A stretch of 44,542 nucleotides of DNA from Helicobacteraceae bacterium (GTDB taxonomy: Bacteria; Campylobacterota; Campylobacteria; Campylobacterales; Sulfurimonadaceae), in contig JAMOSG010000020.1 in assembly GCA_027063225.1 (NCBI GenBank), positions 1-44,542 on the forward strand, written 5' to 3'. Under the pieces are notes generated by a model, which ran no database searches, had not been told where the DNA came from, and saw only the letters and a list, made by a program, of their open reading frames with translations. Position numbers and translations under genes: made by a program. Below are positions 20,596 to 30,643 of the stretch, one piece after another (position 1 is the first letter of the stretch; every line of letters begins with the position of its first letter).

Positions 20596-20917
20596 ATCTA
20601 TACTCCCTCATAGCAATAGAGATTGCCAATGCCATAATAGTTGCAAAAACTATGGCAATAATCTGCGTATGCAAAGTTGTAGCGTACACAAATAGTGTAA
20701 AAAACAACCCTGTCATATCTGCAACAATAAACATAATAGCAAACATAAAAAATCCAAAATTTGCTTTTCTTGGTTGTGAACTACTTGGTGGTAAACCACA
20801 CTCAAAGTGTTCATTTTTCATCTTGTTTGGTTTATAGGGTGCTATTAAAATCCCCACAAAGTAAAGAACAAAAATACCAAATGCAATCCCAAGTGTGTAG
20901 ATAATAAGTGTTTCTAT
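20579..20917 (-). CDS. nuoA: Complex I membrane subunit NuoA with a non-canonical start (112 aa)
   Basis: A three-helix subunit recognised by PYKPNKMKNEHFECGLPP and the two following helices (FMFAIMFIVADMTGLFF and AIVFATIMALAISIA). The first possible ATG/GTG/TTG start in this frame is a GTG at 20857, which would remove most of helix 1. In-frame codons upstream encode an excellent first helix (ETLIIYTLGIAFGIF and on), and an ATA at 20917 lies 6 bases after AAAGGGG. I therefore place the start at ATA 20917, overlapping the bioD stop codon. Either a rare start codon is used or the base is a recent mutation or an error. Confidence 0.8.
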   Translation of the reverse strand: METLIIYTLGIAFGIFVLYFVGILIAPYKPNKMKNEHFECGLPPSSSQPRKANFGFFMFAIMFIVADMTGLFFTLFVYATTLHTQIIAIVFATIMALAISIAMREYRYVKNI

Positions 20918-21555
20918 AACAGTCCCCTTTGTGCAATTTTTTCTAAATCGTTTTGCAGTGTTAAAACCTCAAAACCAACAGCATCAAAGTATGGTTTTGA
21001 AACAATGTCAAATGAAGAATCCTTCTCTTTACAGTTAAAAATAACACTGTGAGAGATTCCCCTTTGCATCAGTGCGTTATGACTCAAAAGTGTATCGTTG
21101 ATACACCCCAAAGAGCAATGTGTTACTAAAAAAGCTGTAACATCTAACTCTGCAATTAAATCTAACATCATATACTCTTTATTTATTGGTACATACAACC
21201 CACCAGCACCCTCTATTAGCAAAATATCACATAACTGTTCCATCTTTTTTATATGATTTTTAATAAATTCTATATCTATCTCTTGAAAGTTTGAAGCGAT
21301 AAATGGAGCAGCTGGAAGTAAAAATGTGATAGGGGTAATATCTTTATGTGTTATATTTAAAAAATCTTTATTGTAGTGTTGCACCTCTTTTAAAAGAGCA
21401 GATGCATCAACCCCAACATCCTCTGCCCCTGTTTCTATAGGTTTCACAACACCTACTTTATATCCAAGTTGTGCATAAGTTTGTATAAGTTTTTTTGTTG
21501 TATAAGTTTTACCAATATCTGTGTTTGTTGCTGTGATAAAAATCTTTTTTGCCAC
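20914..21555 (-). CDS. bioD: Dethiobiotin synthetase (BioD, 213 aa)
   Basis: Closes the ureido ring of biotin from diaminopelargonate, CO2 and ATP in the cytoplasm. The P-loop is in FITATNTDIGKTYTTK (residues 6-21), VVKPIETGAE follows, and LLIEGAGGLYVPIN is the BioD-specific segment. It starts with GTG behind AAAGGA. The gene overlaps the proposed nuoA start, so biotin and complex I genes are contiguous, probably by chance of operon assembly. Confidence 0.94.
   Translation of the reverse strand: MAKKIFITATNTDIGKTYTTKKLIQTYAQLGYKVGVVKPIETGAEDVGVDASALLKEVQHYNKDFLNITHKDITPITFLLPAAPFIASNFQEIDIEFIKNHIKKMEQLCDILLIEGAGGLYVPINKEYMMLDLIAELDVTAFLVTHCSLGCINDTLLSHNALMQRGISHSVIFNCKEKDSSFDIVSKPYFDAVGFEVLTLQNDLEKIAQRGLL
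20924..20930 (-). promoter_or_regulatory. Ribosome binding site that points to the ATA start of nuoA
   Basis: AAAGGGG on the minus strand, inside the last codons of bioD, lies 6 bases before the in-frame ATA at 20917. No ATG, GTG or TTG in the nuoA frame is at a suitable distance; the frame is closed by a TGA further upstream. This site is the main evidence for the proposed start. Confidence 0.55.
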
Positions 21556-21603
21556 TTTATAATCCTTTTGAACAAGAATTTTACCGTAACTTTTAGCAAC
21601 TAT

Positions 21604-22848
21604 CTATTTTTTTGTTAAAACTTTCGCTTTTATTTGTGTATTTGCATCTTGAAGTTCAAAAGTATCTTCCACTTCTAAATTTTGAAGCTCTATAACTTTA
21701 TTATTTTTAGAAAGCTGTGCATACCCTTTTTTTGTTTTTAGTTTTGGGTTATTGCTTAAGAGCATATTTTGTGTATGTTTTAGTTGTTGCTCTTTTGTAT
21801 TTAAGAGTGTTGATATTGCATAAGGGAGTCTGTTATTTAAAAGCTCTAACTCTTGTGCCTTGTTAAGTAAAATCTGCTCCATTTGACTAACAAAAACCTC
21901 TTGAAGATGTTTTGTTTGTTGTAGTTGTAACTCTAGGCGTCGCTCAATAGAGTTTTGCTCATAAAGATTTTTTAAATGCAGAAGTTGTTGCTCTTTTTTA
22001 TGTAAAACTTGTGCTAAGAGTTGCTCATACTGATTAGCAATGCTATCTAAATACTGCAACAATTCATTTTTATCTGGCAAAATCATCTGCATCGCTGCAG
22101 TTGGTGTTGGAGCGCGTAAATCTGCTACAAAGTCACTTATGAGAGTGTCTATCTCGTGTCCAACCGCTGAGACAATTGGTGTTTTTGCTTTAAAAATTGC
22201 ATCTGCTACAATCTCCTCATTAAAAGCCCATAAATCTTCAATGCTTCCACCACCTCTTCCAACTACAAGTGCATCATACTCTTTTGTATCTGCTATTGCA
22301 ATTGCATTTGCAATACTTAGTGGTGCATTTTGCCCTTGCACTAAAACATCATAAATATCTATTTCCACTAAAGGGTATCGACTCTGTGCAATGCGAAGCA
22401 TATCTTGCACAGCCGCTCCTGTTGCAGAGGTAATAAGTGCAATACGCGTAGGAAATTTTGGAAGTTGTTTTTTTAGTGAAGCCTCAAAATACCCTTTTTG
22501 AGAGAGTTTATTTTTGAGCTGTTCAAAAGCAAGTGCCAAAGCCCCTTGACCAGAAGGCTCTATGGAGAAACAATTTATTTGGTAACTTCCACGTGGTTTA
22601 TAGAGTGTTATAGCACCATCTACTATAACTTTTAACCCCTCTTCAAGTCTAAAACGCAGTTTTGAAGCATTACCTCTAAACATAACACAACTAATTGCAG
22701 AGGTACTATCTTTGAGTGTAAAGTAGATATGACCAGAGTTATGAAACGTAATTCGGGAGAGTTCCCCCTCTACTAAAACCCTCTCAAAACTTGCTTCTAA
22801 AAGAGTTTTTATCTGCTCATTTAATGCCCCTACACTAATGCTTTGCAC
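21604..22848 (-). CDS. xseA: Exodeoxyribonuclease VII large subunit (XseA, 414 aa)
   Basis: The catalytic subunit of a single-strand-specific exonuclease. An N-terminal OB-fold covers residues 1-100 (VEGELSRITFHNSGHIYFTLKD), then the catalytic domain with LITSATGAAVQDMLRIA, VGRGGGSIEDLWAFN and SAVGHEIDTLISDFVADLRAPTPTAA (read in parts), followed by a long coiled coil of about residues 255-365. The start is GTG at 22848, six bases after the menG stop. xseB is not adjacent. Confidence 0.95.
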   Translation of the reverse strand: MQSISVGALNEQIKTLLEASFERVLVEGELSRITFHNSGHIYFTLKDSTSAISCVMFRGNASKLRFRLEEGLKVIVDGAITLYKPRGSYQINCFSIEPSGQGALALAFEQLKNKLSQKGYFEASLKKQLPKFPTRIALITSATGAAVQDMLRIAQSRYPLVEIDIYDVLVQGQNAPLSIANAIAIADTKEYDALVVGRGGGSIEDLWAFNEEIVADAIFKAKTPIVSAVGHEIDTLISDFVADLRAPTPTAAMQMILPDKNELLQYLDSIANQYEQLLAQVLHKKEQQLLHLKNLYEQNSIERRLELQLQQTKHLQEVFVSQMEQILLNKAQELELLNNRLPYAISTLLNTKEQQLKHTQNMLLSNNPKLKTKKGYAQLSKNNKVIELQNLEVEDTFELQDANTQIKAKVLTKK

Positions 22849-22854
22849 AAAAAC

Positions 22855-23574
22855 CTACTTTTTTCTAGCTATCATAAGAGTTGAGATATCCATTGAGAAA
22901 CTTTGCGTATAGAGTATCTCAAATCCTGCTGTTTCTAACTCTTTTTGCATACCTTGAATTGTTACAAAGTTCTCAATAGAATCTGGCAAATATGTATATG
23001 CCTCTAAATTTTTAGAGATTAACCCACCCACATAAGGTAAAATTTTGTGCATGTAGATATCTCTTATTTTTTTAAGAAGTGTTTTGTTTTCATCTTTCAT
23101 AAACTCTAAAATAACAACAAGACCATTTTGTTTTAAAACTCTGTTAAATTCATAAAATGCTTCTTGACGCTCTACAACATTACGAATCCCATACGTGATA
23201 CTTAGAATATCTGCTACCTCTTTTTCAAGTGGTATTTCTGTTGCCTTTGCTATGTGGTACTCAAAATCTGGAAACTTCTTTTTAGCAACATCTACCATTC
23301 CAACAGATGGATCAACCCCAATGAGTTTATCAATACTCACACCAGCTTTTTGTGCTTGTTTTTGCCAAAAGCCCATCATATCGCCCGTTCCACAAGCAAC
23401 ATCTACAATTTTTTCAATATTTTTTTTGTTATAAAACTCAAAAGCTAAATCACACGCTTTTTTACGCCAACTAATATCGACACCCATACTCATAACACGG
23501 TTTGCAGTATCGTATGTTGGGGCAATATCATCAAACATCGATACAATTTTTTCTTGTTTTTGCTCTTGCTGCAT
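22855..23574 (-). CDS. ubiE: Demethylmenaquinone/ubiquinone methyltransferase (MenG/UbiE, 239 aa)
   Basis: A class I SAM-dependent C-methyltransferase completing quinone synthesis. The SAM-binding motif is VDVACGTGDMM (57-67), with GVDPSVGMV following. The signature FDDIAPTYDTANRVMSMGVD at residues 14-33 is specific for UbiE/MenG. Campylobacterota use menaquinones, so the demethylmenaquinone activity is the likelier one. AAAGGAAT lies 8 bases upstream of the ATG, and a TACAAT -10 about 55 bases upstream. Confidence 0.94.
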   Translation of the reverse strand: MQQEQKQEKIVSMFDDIAPTYDTANRVMSMGVDISWRKKACDLAFEFYNKKNIEKIVDVACGTGDMMGFWQKQAQKAGVSIDKLIGVDPSVGMVDVAKKKFPDFEYHIAKATEIPLEKEVADILSITYGIRNVVERQEAFYEFNRVLKQNGLVVILEFMKDENKTLLKKIRDIYMHKILPYVGGLISKNLEAYTYLPDSIENFVTIQGMQKELETAGFEILYTQSFSMDISTLMIARKK

Positions 23575-23628
23575 AGTTTTTTATTCCTTTATTTTTTTTC
23601 TTGTTTTGTGGGTGTTTTTAGTGGGTTT

Positions 23629-23634
23629 ATTGTA
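23629..23634 (-). promoter_or_regulatory. Candidate -10 box for the ubiE-xseA-bioD unit
   Basis: TACAAT on the minus strand about 55 bases before the ubiE ATG, in the 116-bp gap after ribD. No clear -35 is seen. The gap also holds a short inverted repeat, so this is a likely operon boundary. Confidence 0.3.
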
Positions 23635-23644
23635 GCGAAGATAT

Positions 23645-23684
23645 GATGAAGAGTTATTTAAGAGGTATTTATTAAATCTTCATC
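23645..23684 (-). terminator. Weak hairpin after ribD, possible terminator
   Basis: GATGAAGA and its exact complement TCTTCATC are separated by 24 bases just downstream of the ribD stop. The loop is long and no T-run follows, so this is not a standard intrinsic terminator. It is listed because it lies at a transcription-unit boundary. Confidence 0.25.
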
Positions 23685-23690
23685 TATTAT

Positions 23691-24695
23691 CTATCTCTCC
23701 AACCAAAGAAGCAAATCCTCTTTTTGTTCACTATGCACAATGCTAAAGTACTCTTTTTTATTGGTTGCAAACCCTAAAGTTCCCCCAAAAGTTGGTGCTA
23801 CATATGCTAGATAATAATCTACAATATCTTTTGTTGCTTCAAACATTTTTGCACCACCCTCTATCATTACATTTTTATACTCTTTTACTTTTTCTAAGTT
23901 ATTTGCAATAAAAACTTTTCTATCTTTTACATTAAAAAGAGGTATAGTTCTATCAAACTCTTTTTGGTTTGAAAGTATTAAAATATCAGGTGCTTTTCCA
24001 TTAACAAGCCTTGCATCAAGTGTTGGTCTATCTACCCTTACAGTGTTGCCACCAATAACAAGTAAATCACATCTATCTCTTAGTGCATGAACATGTTTGC
24101 GTGAAGCCTTAGAGCTTACTATGCCATTATCTACACTACCATCAAGGCGTTGTGCCCATTTAAAAAATACAAAGTTTTTCTCTTGCCACAACAAAAATGG
24201 TTTTAAAAGAGCTAAAGCTTCTTTTTCTAAAATATGCTCATAAACATTTGCACCATTTTGGCGTAAAAGGTTATTGCCATTTGCTGCTATTTTGTTAGAG
24301 TCATTACACCCAACATAAACATTTTTAACTCCTAAAGAGGCTATAAGGTTTGCACATGAAGGGGTTTTTCCAACATGAGAACATGGCTCTAGTGTAGAGT
24401 AGATTGTAACATCTTTAAAAATATTGTTATGGTTTTGTAAAAGGTAGTTGTGAATTTCGCTAGATTCTTTTAGAGCTAAAATTGCATCATTATTTGTAAG
24501 TTTTGCATACGCTTTTTGCAAAGCATTTACTTCTGCGTGAGGTTTTCCTGCTTTTTGGTGTGCTTCTACAGCTAAAATTTCACCATTTTTTCCAACAACA
24601 CAAGCACCAACAGCAGGATTTGGGTATGTTAAGCCTTGGTACTTCCAAGCCTCACGCAAGGCAAGACTCATATAGAAGTTATTATCTATTACCAT
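23691..24695 (-). CDS. ribD: Riboflavin deaminase/reductase (RibD, 334 aa)
   Basis: A bifunctional enzyme of riboflavin synthesis. The N-terminal cytidine-deaminase-like domain holds the zinc motif H-A-E (GKPHAEVNAL) and PCxxxxxxPxC (LEPCSHVGKTPSC). The C-terminal reductase domain begins about residue 175 (FFKWAQRLDGSVD) and includes LVIGGNTVRVDRPTLDAR. The reductase domain is somewhat short at the end. The start overlaps rimP by 7 bases; a second ATG 24 bases downstream is possible. No FMN riboswitch is present because the gene is inside an operon. Confidence 0.93.
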   Translation of the reverse strand: MVIDNNFYMSLALREAWKYQGLTYPNPAVGACVVGKNGEILAVEAHQKAGKPHAEVNALQKAYAKLTNNDAILALKESSEIHNYLLQNHNNIFKDVTIYSTLEPCSHVGKTPSCANLIASLGVKNVYVGCNDSNKIAANGNNLLRQNGANVYEHILEKEALALLKPFLLWQEKNFVFFKWAQRLDGSVDNGIVSSKASRKHVHALRDRCDLLVIGGNTVRVDRPTLDARLVNGKAPDILILSNQKEFDRTIPLFNVKDRKVFIANNLEKVKEYKNVMIEGGAKMFEATKDIVDYYLAYVAPTFGGTLGFATNKKEYFSIVHSEQKEDLLLWLER

Positions 24696-25138
24696 TCAAA
24701 GTAAGTTTTTGCTTTTGAGATATCGTTAAAATCGAACTCCTCTTTGCCATCTTCTGTTTCAACCACAATTGTTGAATCATTTACATCAAGAAGTTTTCCA
24801 TTTATTTTCCCTTTAGAGATACTGTTTATTTTTACATTTTCCCCTAAAGAGTTTTTATAATGCTCAAGTTTTGTAAGTTTTCTCTCAATTCCTGGTGAAC
24901 CAACTTCAAGTCTATACTCACCACTTACAGGTGGTGTTACATCTAAAATTGGAGAGATAAGGTGTGTAAGTTCCACAAAAGTATCTAAACCAATACCTTT
25001 ACGCTTACCATCTTCAAACTCATTAGAGATAACACTTACACGGTAAATTGTTTGTCCACTTTCGCTAACAATTGAAGCATCATATAAAAGATACCCCATA
25101 GATTCAACAACAGCTGCTACATCTTTCTCAAGACTCAT
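24689..25138 (-). CDS. rimP: Ribosome maturation factor RimP (149 aa)
   Basis: Needed for 30S subunit maturation. The two-domain pattern is seen: an N-terminal alpha/beta domain ending in VSGEYRLEVGSPGIERKLTK, which is the family signature (about 82-101), and a C-terminal SH3-like domain with GKINGKLLDVND. It overlaps rbfA by 11 bases and ribD by 7. rimP-rbfA-infB are ordered as in other Campylobacterota. Confidence 0.94.
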   Translation of the reverse strand: MSLEKDVAAVVESMGYLLYDASIVSESGQTIYRVSVISNEFEDGKRKGIGLDTFVELTHLISPILDVTPPVSGEYRLEVGSPGIERKLTKLEHYKNSLGENVKINSISKGKINGKLLDVNDSTIVVETEDGKEEFDFNDISKAKTYFEW

Positions 25139-25496
25139 GATTTTCCTTCTCTTTTGCTATACGCTTAAAAAGTTCCTCTATATTTTGAGCTTGTGCAAAA
25201 TGCTCATCAAACTCAAATGTAAGTTTTGGTGAACGGTACCACCCTTGATCTTTCATACAATATGTTTCAATAAGAGGTCTTGCTTTACGTAGAAGTTTTA
25301 AAAACATATTTTTTTCTGCTTCACTATAGTAATGAGGGTCTATATAAACCTTCGCATCACTACGCCCACGTGAGAGTTTAATATCAACAACATCAATCTC
25401 GTGTAGACGTTTATCGTTGAGTGAACCTAGAGCTTCTGGAATAAGCTCTAGTAAAATAGACTCGGTACGTTTTAGTTTAATCTCTGCTTCTGTCAT
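25128..25496 (-). CDS. rbfA: Ribosome-binding factor A (RbfA, 122 aa)
   Basis: A KH-like small protein that acts on the 16S rRNA 5' end during late 30S assembly and cold adaptation. It shows the order expected: an N-terminal helix with RTESILLELIPEALG, VDIKLSRGRSDAKVYIDP, and the C-terminal segment SPKLTFEFDEHFAQAQNIEELF. It lies 3 bases after infB and overlaps rimP, so it is co-translated. Confidence 0.92.
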   Translation of the reverse strand: MTEAEIKLKRTESILLELIPEALGSLNDKRLHEIDVVDIKLSRGRSDAKVYIDPHYYSEAEKNMFLKLLRKARPLIETYCMKDQGWYRSPKLTFEFDEHFAQAQNIEELFKRIAKEKENHES

Positions 25497-25499
25497 AAC

Positions 25500-28118
25500 T
25501 TATAAAGATACTTTTTGTTCCACTTTTTTGAATGTTTCAATAACATCGCCAACAACAACATCATCGTAACCGCTAATTACAACACCACACTCATAACCGT
25601 TACCAACCTCTTCAACATCATCTTTGAAACGTTTAAGAGATACAAGTTCACCCTCATAAGTTACAACACCATCACGGATAACACGAACCATTCCACCACG
25701 TACTAGCTTGCCATCAACAACAACACATCCTGCAACCATACCTTTTGGAATTTTAAATACATCTCTAACTTCTGCTTGACCTGTATTTTCCTCAGTATAT
25801 TTTGGTGCCATCATACCAGTTAACATTCCAGTAATATCATCGATAAGTTGGTAGATAATAGAGTAAGTTTTAATCTCTACACCTTTTTGTTTTGCAGCTG
25901 CTTTTACTGCACCAGTTGGACGAACATTAAATCCAAGAAGAACACAGTTTTCAGAGTTTGCAACAAGTTCTACATCACTCTCTGTAATACCACCAACACC
26001 ACTACTGATAATATTTACTTTAACTTCATCATTTCTAAGCTCAGAAAGTGTACCTTTAATCGCTTCAAGTGTACCATGAACATCTGTTTTAAGTACAATT
26101 TTAAGAGTTTTAAGTTTACCCTCTGCAATCATCGCTGTCATATCTTCAAGTGAAGATTTTGTTGAGCGAGAAAGCTCTTTAAGTCTGTCATATTCATGAC
26201 GTTTCTTAGCGTATTCACGAGCCTCTTTTTCATTTTTCATAGCAACCATAATCTCACCAGAAGCTGGAACTTCGTTAAGTCCAACTACAACTGCTGTATG
26301 ACTTGGCCCAATGTTTTTAATCTGTTTACCTTGCTCATTAATAAGCGCTTTAACACGACCATAAGCTGAACCACAAACAACAGTATCTCCAACTTTTAAA
26401 GTACCGTTTTGAACAATTACAGTAGCAACCGCACCACGACCTTTTTCAAGTGAAGACTCAACAACAGCAGCTTTTGCTGGTGCTTTAGGATTAGCTTTAA
26501 GCTCCATAACCTCTGCAGTTAAAAGGATATTTTCTAAAAGATCATCTATTCCCATACCTGTTTTTGCAGAAACAGCAATAAACTCAACATCTCCACCCCA
26601 ATCAACTGGGTTAATACCTTGCTCAGCCATTTGCCCTTTTACAAGGTCAGGGTTTGCAGTTTCTTTATCCATTTTATTGAGTGCTACAATAATTGGTTTA
26701 CCAGATTCTTTAGCAAGTTTAATAACCTCTAATGTTTGTGGTTTTACACCATCATCTGCTGCAACAACAATAACAATAATATCTGTTACATCAGTACCAC
26801 GTTGACGCATATGAGAGAATGCTGCGTGACCTGGAGTATCAATAAAAGTGATCTCTTTTCCATGTTGAGAGATAGTATAAGCACCAATATGTTGTGTAAT
26901 ACCACCAGCTTCGCCAGAAGCTACTTTTGCTTCACGAATAGAATCTAAAAGAGAAGTTTTACCATGGTCAACATGCCCCATAATTGTAATTACAGGTGGA
27001 CGCTCAACTGCATCTGGGTCTTCCTCTTTTTCTGCCTCTTTAAGGTAGTTAAATTCATCTTTAGGATCAATAATAGTTACTTCAACACCAAACTCTTCAG
27101 ATAAAATTTCAATCTCATCGCTGCTTAAGAAATCATTTTTTGTTACCATCATACCAAGTTCAAAAAGAACTTTAATAATATCTGACATTGGACGTTTGAG
27201 TTTTTCTGCAAACTCATATACACGAATATCTTCAGGAATCTCAACGTGAGTTACAACCTCTTCAACCTGCTTTTGTTTTGTATATTTTTTCTTATCATCT
27301 TTACGAACTTTTCTTTGTCCAGATGATTGTTTTTTATTTCCGTTTCTACCAACTGGTTTTTGTTGACGTGGTTTTCTTGGTTCCTCTTCTGCAACAGACT
27401 TAGACTCAAGAGGGTTAATATCTAAAAGAACAACTTGGTCATCCATATCCATAGATACTTCACTTAAAGAACCACCAAAAATATCCATTTTTACACCCTG
27501 AGATTGTTTCTTAGGTGCTGGAGCAGATTTAGTTTTTGTTTTTTTCTTTTTCGCTAACTCTTCTAAAACATCTGCACTCATTTTCCCATAAGAAGAAACT
27601 GTTGCTTGTTTTTTAAAGCTATCTTGAGTAATCTCTGCCTCTTTTGGCTTTTTCTTTTTAACAATTTTTAAACCACCACTTTTACGTGCAGCTGGAGTTA
27701 CAATTTTTAAATTTGTTTTTTTCTTTTCTGGCTCTTTTGCTTTTGGAGCCTCTTTTTTCTCATCTTCTTTTGGAGTTTCCTCTTTAGTTTCAGAAGTAGG
27801 AGTTTCTTTTTTCTCTTCCTCTTTTTTTGGAGCTTCTTGCTTTGGTTCCTCTTTAGAAGTTTCTTCTTTTTCTTGTGCAGCTCCCTCTTTTGGAGCCTCT
27901 TTTTTTGCAGATTTTTTTACAATTTTTTTCGGTGCTTCTTCTGCTTGTGCTGGTTTACCATTAATAATAAAATCTGATAATTTCTCTGCCTGCTCCATTG
28001 TAACAGTACTTTGTGCAGATTTCACTTCAATACCAAACTCTGAAGCTTTTTTTATAACATCTTTAGAAGTTATTCCTAACTCTTTTGCAATTTCGTGTAC
28101 TCTAACTTTTTCTGCCAT
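25500..28118 (-). CDS. infB: Translation initiation factor IF-2 (InfB, 872 aa)
   Basis: The GTPase that brings fMet-tRNA to the 30S subunit. Residues 1-55 form the IF2N domain ([21 protein letters not shown]), residues about 55-290 a low-complexity Lys/Glu/Pro/Ala linker, a second IF2N domain follows, and the G domain starts near residue 375 with GHVDHGKTS (G1), DTPGHAAFS (G3) and NKMD (G4). The C-terminal domains are complete. The length is typical for Campylobacterota. It overlaps the ylxR gene upstream by 17 bases. Confidence 0.97.
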   Translation of the reverse strand: MAEKVRVHEIAKELGITSKDVIKKASEFGIEVKSAQSTVTMEQAEKLSDFIINGKPAQAEEAPKKIVKKSAKKEAPKEGAAQEKEETSKEEPKQEAPKKEEEKKETPTSETKEETPKEDEKKEAPKAKEPEKKKTNLKIVTPAARKSGGLKIVKKKKPKEAEITQDSFKKQATVSSYGKMSADVLEELAKKKKTKTKSAPAPKKQSQGVKMDIFGGSLSEVSMDMDDQVVLLDINPLESKSVAEEEPRKPRQQKPVGRNGNKKQSSGQRKVRKDDKKKYTKQKQVEEVVTHVEIPEDIRVYEFAEKLKRPMSDIIKVLFELGMMVTKNDFLSSDEIEILSEEFGVEVTIIDPKDEFNYLKEAEKEEDPDAVERPPVITIMGHVDHGKTSLLDSIREAKVASGEAGGITQHIGAYTISQHGKEITFIDTPGHAAFSHMRQRGTDVTDIIVIVVAADDGVKPQTLEVIKLAKESGKPIIVALNKMDKETANPDLVKGQMAEQGINPVDWGGDVEFIAVSAKTGMGIDDLLENILLTAEVMELKANPKAPAKAAVVESSLEKGRGAVATVIVQNGTLKVGDTVVCGSAYGRVKALINEQGKQIKNIGPSHTAVVVGLNEVPASGEIMVAMKNEKEAREYAKKRHEYDRLKELSRSTKSSLEDMTAMIAEGKLKTLKIVLKTDVHGTLEAIKGTLSELRNDEVKVNIISSGVGGITESDVELVANSENCVLLGFNVRPTGAVKAAAKQKGVEIKTYSIIYQLIDDITGMLTGMMAPKYTEENTGQAEVRDVFKIPKGMVAGCVVVDGKLVRGGMVRVIRDGVVTYEGELVSLKRFKDDVEEVGNGYECGVVISGYDDVVVGDVIETFKKVEQKVSL

Positions 28119-28365
28119 CAGCGATGATCTCCTTTAATTGATTCATAAATTTATCTTTATCTCCACCTCTGCATTGACGCATAAGTGACTTTATAACTCT
28201 TTTTTGATCATAAATACAATCGTTACACAGATAAAAACTTCTACCTTTTCCATTAAAAACTTCCAAGTTTTGCTCTTTACATTGAAGTCGCAACAGATTT
28301 TTTTGTGCATCTTTTACTCTACAAGAGACACACATTCTAGTTGGTAGATGAATTCTTTTTGTCAT
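28102..28365 (-). CDS. ylxR: YlxR-family RNA-binding protein (87 aa)
   Basis: A small DUF448 protein found upstream of infB in many bacteria. The family signature [18 protein letters not shown] is at residues 10-27, followed by [23 protein letters not shown]. YlxR is thought to bind RNA and, in Bacillus, to influence transcription of the rnpB region; the role here is inferred. It overlaps infB by 17 bases. Confidence 0.9.
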   Translation of the reverse strand: MTKRIHLPTRMCVSCRVKDAQKNLLRLQCKEQNLEVFNGKGRSFYLCNDCIYDQKRVIKSLMRQCRGGDKDKFMNQLKEIIADGRKS

Positions 28366-28396
28366 TATATCTAAATCTTACTTTATTTAATAGGGC

Positions 28397-29278
28397 CTAA
28401 CGCTCTATTGTTAGCCCATTATTATCAAAATCTAAAATTTTCACATTAAAATCTGGAAATTTTTGCTTTAATCTGTTTGCAATCATAGGTGCATCATTAT
28501 CGTAAGCCATTGAAAAAAATGTAGAACCACTTCCAGAGAGGGTACTCATAAGTGCACCACTTTCATAAGCAATTTTTTGCACACTAAAAAGTTCAGGAAG
28601 TGTTTTCATTCTCGCTTTTTGATGAAATCTATCTTGAGAAGCAAGGCGTAACATCTCCCAATCTTCATTAAAAAATGCAGCAACAGTTAAAGAAGCGTGA
28701 GAAAGATTAAAAACAGCATTCTCTTTAGAGTAAGATTTTGGTAAAACTGTTCTACTTTTTGCTGTATTCATCTGTTTGTTTGGAATAACAACTATCGCTT
28801 TTATGTAGTTTGGCAGATGTTTTTTTTGTGAAAAAACTTTATTTTTCTCAACTGCAGCAGCATTAAAACCACCCATAACAGCAGGTGTAATATTATCTGG
28901 ATGCGGCTCATAGTAAAGTGCATGGTTTAAAATACGACGTTTTGAAACTTTTATTCCAGCTGCTTCGTGTGCACTAGCAATTGCACTTACAATTACAGCA
29001 GAAGAGCTACCAAGTCCACGTGACATTGGAATATTGTTGTAAAATGTAAATTTAAAATTTTGTTTTCTTTTTGTTAAACGACTAAAGTGTTCATTAAAAA
29101 TACTAATAAAAAGATTGTTCCCTTTTAAACGAGGATTATCTTCACCCTCACCTTTAATGCTCACACCAAAAAAACGTGAATGGTGAAATTCAACAGTGTT
29201 TTGTAGATCAAGTGCTAAACCTAAAGAGTCAAATCCAGGACCTAGATTTGCACTTGTTGCAGGTACATGTATTGTCAA
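28397..29278 (-). CDS. thrB: Homoserine kinase (ThrB, 293 aa)
   Basis: A GHMP-family kinase that phosphorylates homoserine for threonine synthesis. The GHMP motifs are visible: [19 protein letters not shown] near the N-terminus, [20 protein letters not shown] (ATP-binding loop), and the C-terminal [15 protein letters not shown]. Its position between a TsaB-like gene and ylxR-infB matches Helicobacter and Campylobacter gene order as I recall it. Confidence 0.94.
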   Translation of the reverse strand: MTIHVPATSANLGPGFDSLGLALDLQNTVEFHHSRFFGVSIKGEGEDNPRLKGNNLFISIFNEHFSRLTKRKQNFKFTFYNNIPMSRGLGSSSAVIVSAIASAHEAAGIKVSKRRILNHALYYEPHPDNITPAVMGGFNAAAVEKNKVFSQKKHLPNYIKAIVVIPNKQMNTAKSRTVLPKSYSKENAVFNLSHASLTVAAFFNEDWEMLRLASQDRFHQKARMKTLPELFSVQKIAYESGALMSTLSGSGSTFFSMAYDNDAPMIANRLKQKFPDFNVKILDFDNNGLTIER

Positions 29279-29286
29279 ATGCTTTC

Positions 29287-29751
29287 CTATCCAACTGCCC
29301 CTATTTTATAAAGAGGTGTTGTATTTGTACTAAACTCATCATAGTTTAGTTGCTGTGGTAGTTCAAAACCACTTGGTGCAACATCTTCTAGTTTTTGAGT
29401 CTCTATATCTTCGCCTATTTTAACAAAAAATAGCTTTCCAATCGCTTTTATAGGCTGATTTTTGTTAAATTTAAAAGCATCTGTTGCATAAAGTGGTATA
29501 TTTTTTAAAATACTTAAAGATTTTAAAAAAATATATGTCACTTTTATAGCCATAAAACTTCCTGGACCATTTGCAAAAAAGAGCGATTTTACATCATACT
29601 CTTTCATAATCTCCTCAAATAAAAGGGGTAAAATCTCAGAACTTTTTTCATCCGATTTTATTGTTTTAATAAGCTTTTGCTCCTTATAGACTCCAATATA
29701 AATAGGAGAGCTTAATGCAATAACAAGTAACTCCACTTCCTCTTTAGGCAT
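29287..29751 (-). CDS. Short TsaB-like protein (154 aa)
   Basis: Resembles TsaB, the non-catalytic partner of TsaD in making the t6A tRNA modification. The family segment GPGSFTGLR appears here as GPGSFMAIK (about residues 60-68), with [14 protein letters not shown] at the N-terminus in place of LAIDTS. It lacks roughly 60-70 C-terminal residues present in enteric TsaB. The ATG at 29751 overlaps the lpxC end; a longer form beginning at 29784 would overlap lpxC further and is less likely. The placement between lpxC and thrB is conserved in related genera. Confidence 0.75.
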   Translation of the reverse strand: MPKEEVELLVIALSSPIYIGVYKEQKLIKTIKSDEKSSEILPLLFEEIMKEYDVKSLFFANGPGSFMAIKVTYIFLKSLSILKNIPLYATDAFKFNKNQPIKAIGKLFFVKIGEDIETQKLEDVAPSGFELPQQLNYDEFSTNTTPLYKIGAVG

Positions 29752-30628
29752 ACGCTTTTTCCATCTCTTTTGCTTTTGCACCAACTAATTCAACCACTTC
29801 ATAATTTTCTGGGTCTTTTAGAAGTTCTAGTGTTAGCTTATGGTTTAAATCATGACTCCCTGCAAACGCTTCATAGTTTCCAATAAAATTCATTCCAACT
29901 AAAGACATATCTCCAATTGCATCTAAAATTTTATGGCGTACAAACTCATCGCTATAGCGAAGCCCTTCAGGATTTAAGATTTTTTTATCATCTAACACTA
30001 CTGCATTTTCTAGTGAACCACCAAGAGCTAACCCTTTTGAGCGAAGGTATTGCACTTCATGTAAAAATCCAAATGTACGTGCACGTGAAATCTCTTGTTT
30101 GTAGCTTTCTTTAGTAAATTTTAAAACAAACTCTTGCTTGTTAATCACAGGGTGTGGGAATTTAATAGTAAAATCGTATTGTAAATCTTTTGCAGGGGAG
30201 AGTTTTACATACTTCTCTCCCTCTCTTACTTCTATCTCTTTTTTAATAAGCATCACTTTTTTAGGAGTATCGAGCTGTTTAATTCCCGCCTCATCAAGTA
30301 TCATACAAAAACTTGCACTACTTCCATCCATAACAGGTACTTCATCTGCATCAACAATAATTTTTAAATTATCTATCCCATACGCATAAACAGCAGAGAG
30401 AAGATGCTCAATGGTAGAGATAACATACCCATCTTTTCCTATCACTGTTGCCATTTTTGTATCTACAACATTTTCAGGTTTTAATGGAATAGAAAGATTC
30501 ACATCACGTCTGTGAAAAACAATACCACTATTTGCTTCAAGTGGCTCAAGTCTTAAGTTTACTGGAGAACCTTTATGTAGTCCAATTCCTACAAGTTCAA
30601 CAGCTTTATTTATAGTTGTTTGATACAT
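29744..30628 (-). CDS. lpxC: UDP-3-O-acyl-N-acetylglucosamine deacetylase (LpxC, 294 aa)
   Basis: The committed zinc-dependent step of lipid A synthesis. The first zinc ligand and adjacent catalytic Glu are in STIEHLLSA (E74, H75), and the second metal/catalytic region is in [13 protein letters not shown] and FAGSHDLNH near the C-terminus. N-terminal [16 protein letters not shown] is standard. The presence of lipid A confirms a Gram-negative envelope. It is 15 bases from the M23 peptidase gene. Confidence 0.96.
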   Translation of the reverse strand: MYQTTINKAVELVGIGLHKGSPVNLRLEPLEANSGIVFHRRDVNLSIPLKPENVVDTKMATVIGKDGYVISTIEHLLSAVYAYGIDNLKIIVDADEVPVMDGSSASFCMILDEAGIKQLDTPKKVMLIKKEIEVREGEKYVKLSPAKDLQYDFTIKFPHPVINKQEFVLKFTKESYKQEISRARTFGFLHEVQYLRSKGLALGGSLENAVVLDDKKILNPEGLRYSDEFVRHKILDAIGDMSLVGMNFIGNYEAFAGSHDLNHKLTLELLKDPENYEVVELVGAKAKEMEKAYA

Positions 30629-30643
30629 CTTCTCTCACTTTTA

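Noticed and set aside
23575-23690. FMN riboswitch related to ribD
   Set aside because: The gap lies downstream of ribD, is 116 bp long, and shows none of the conserved RFN-element blocks.
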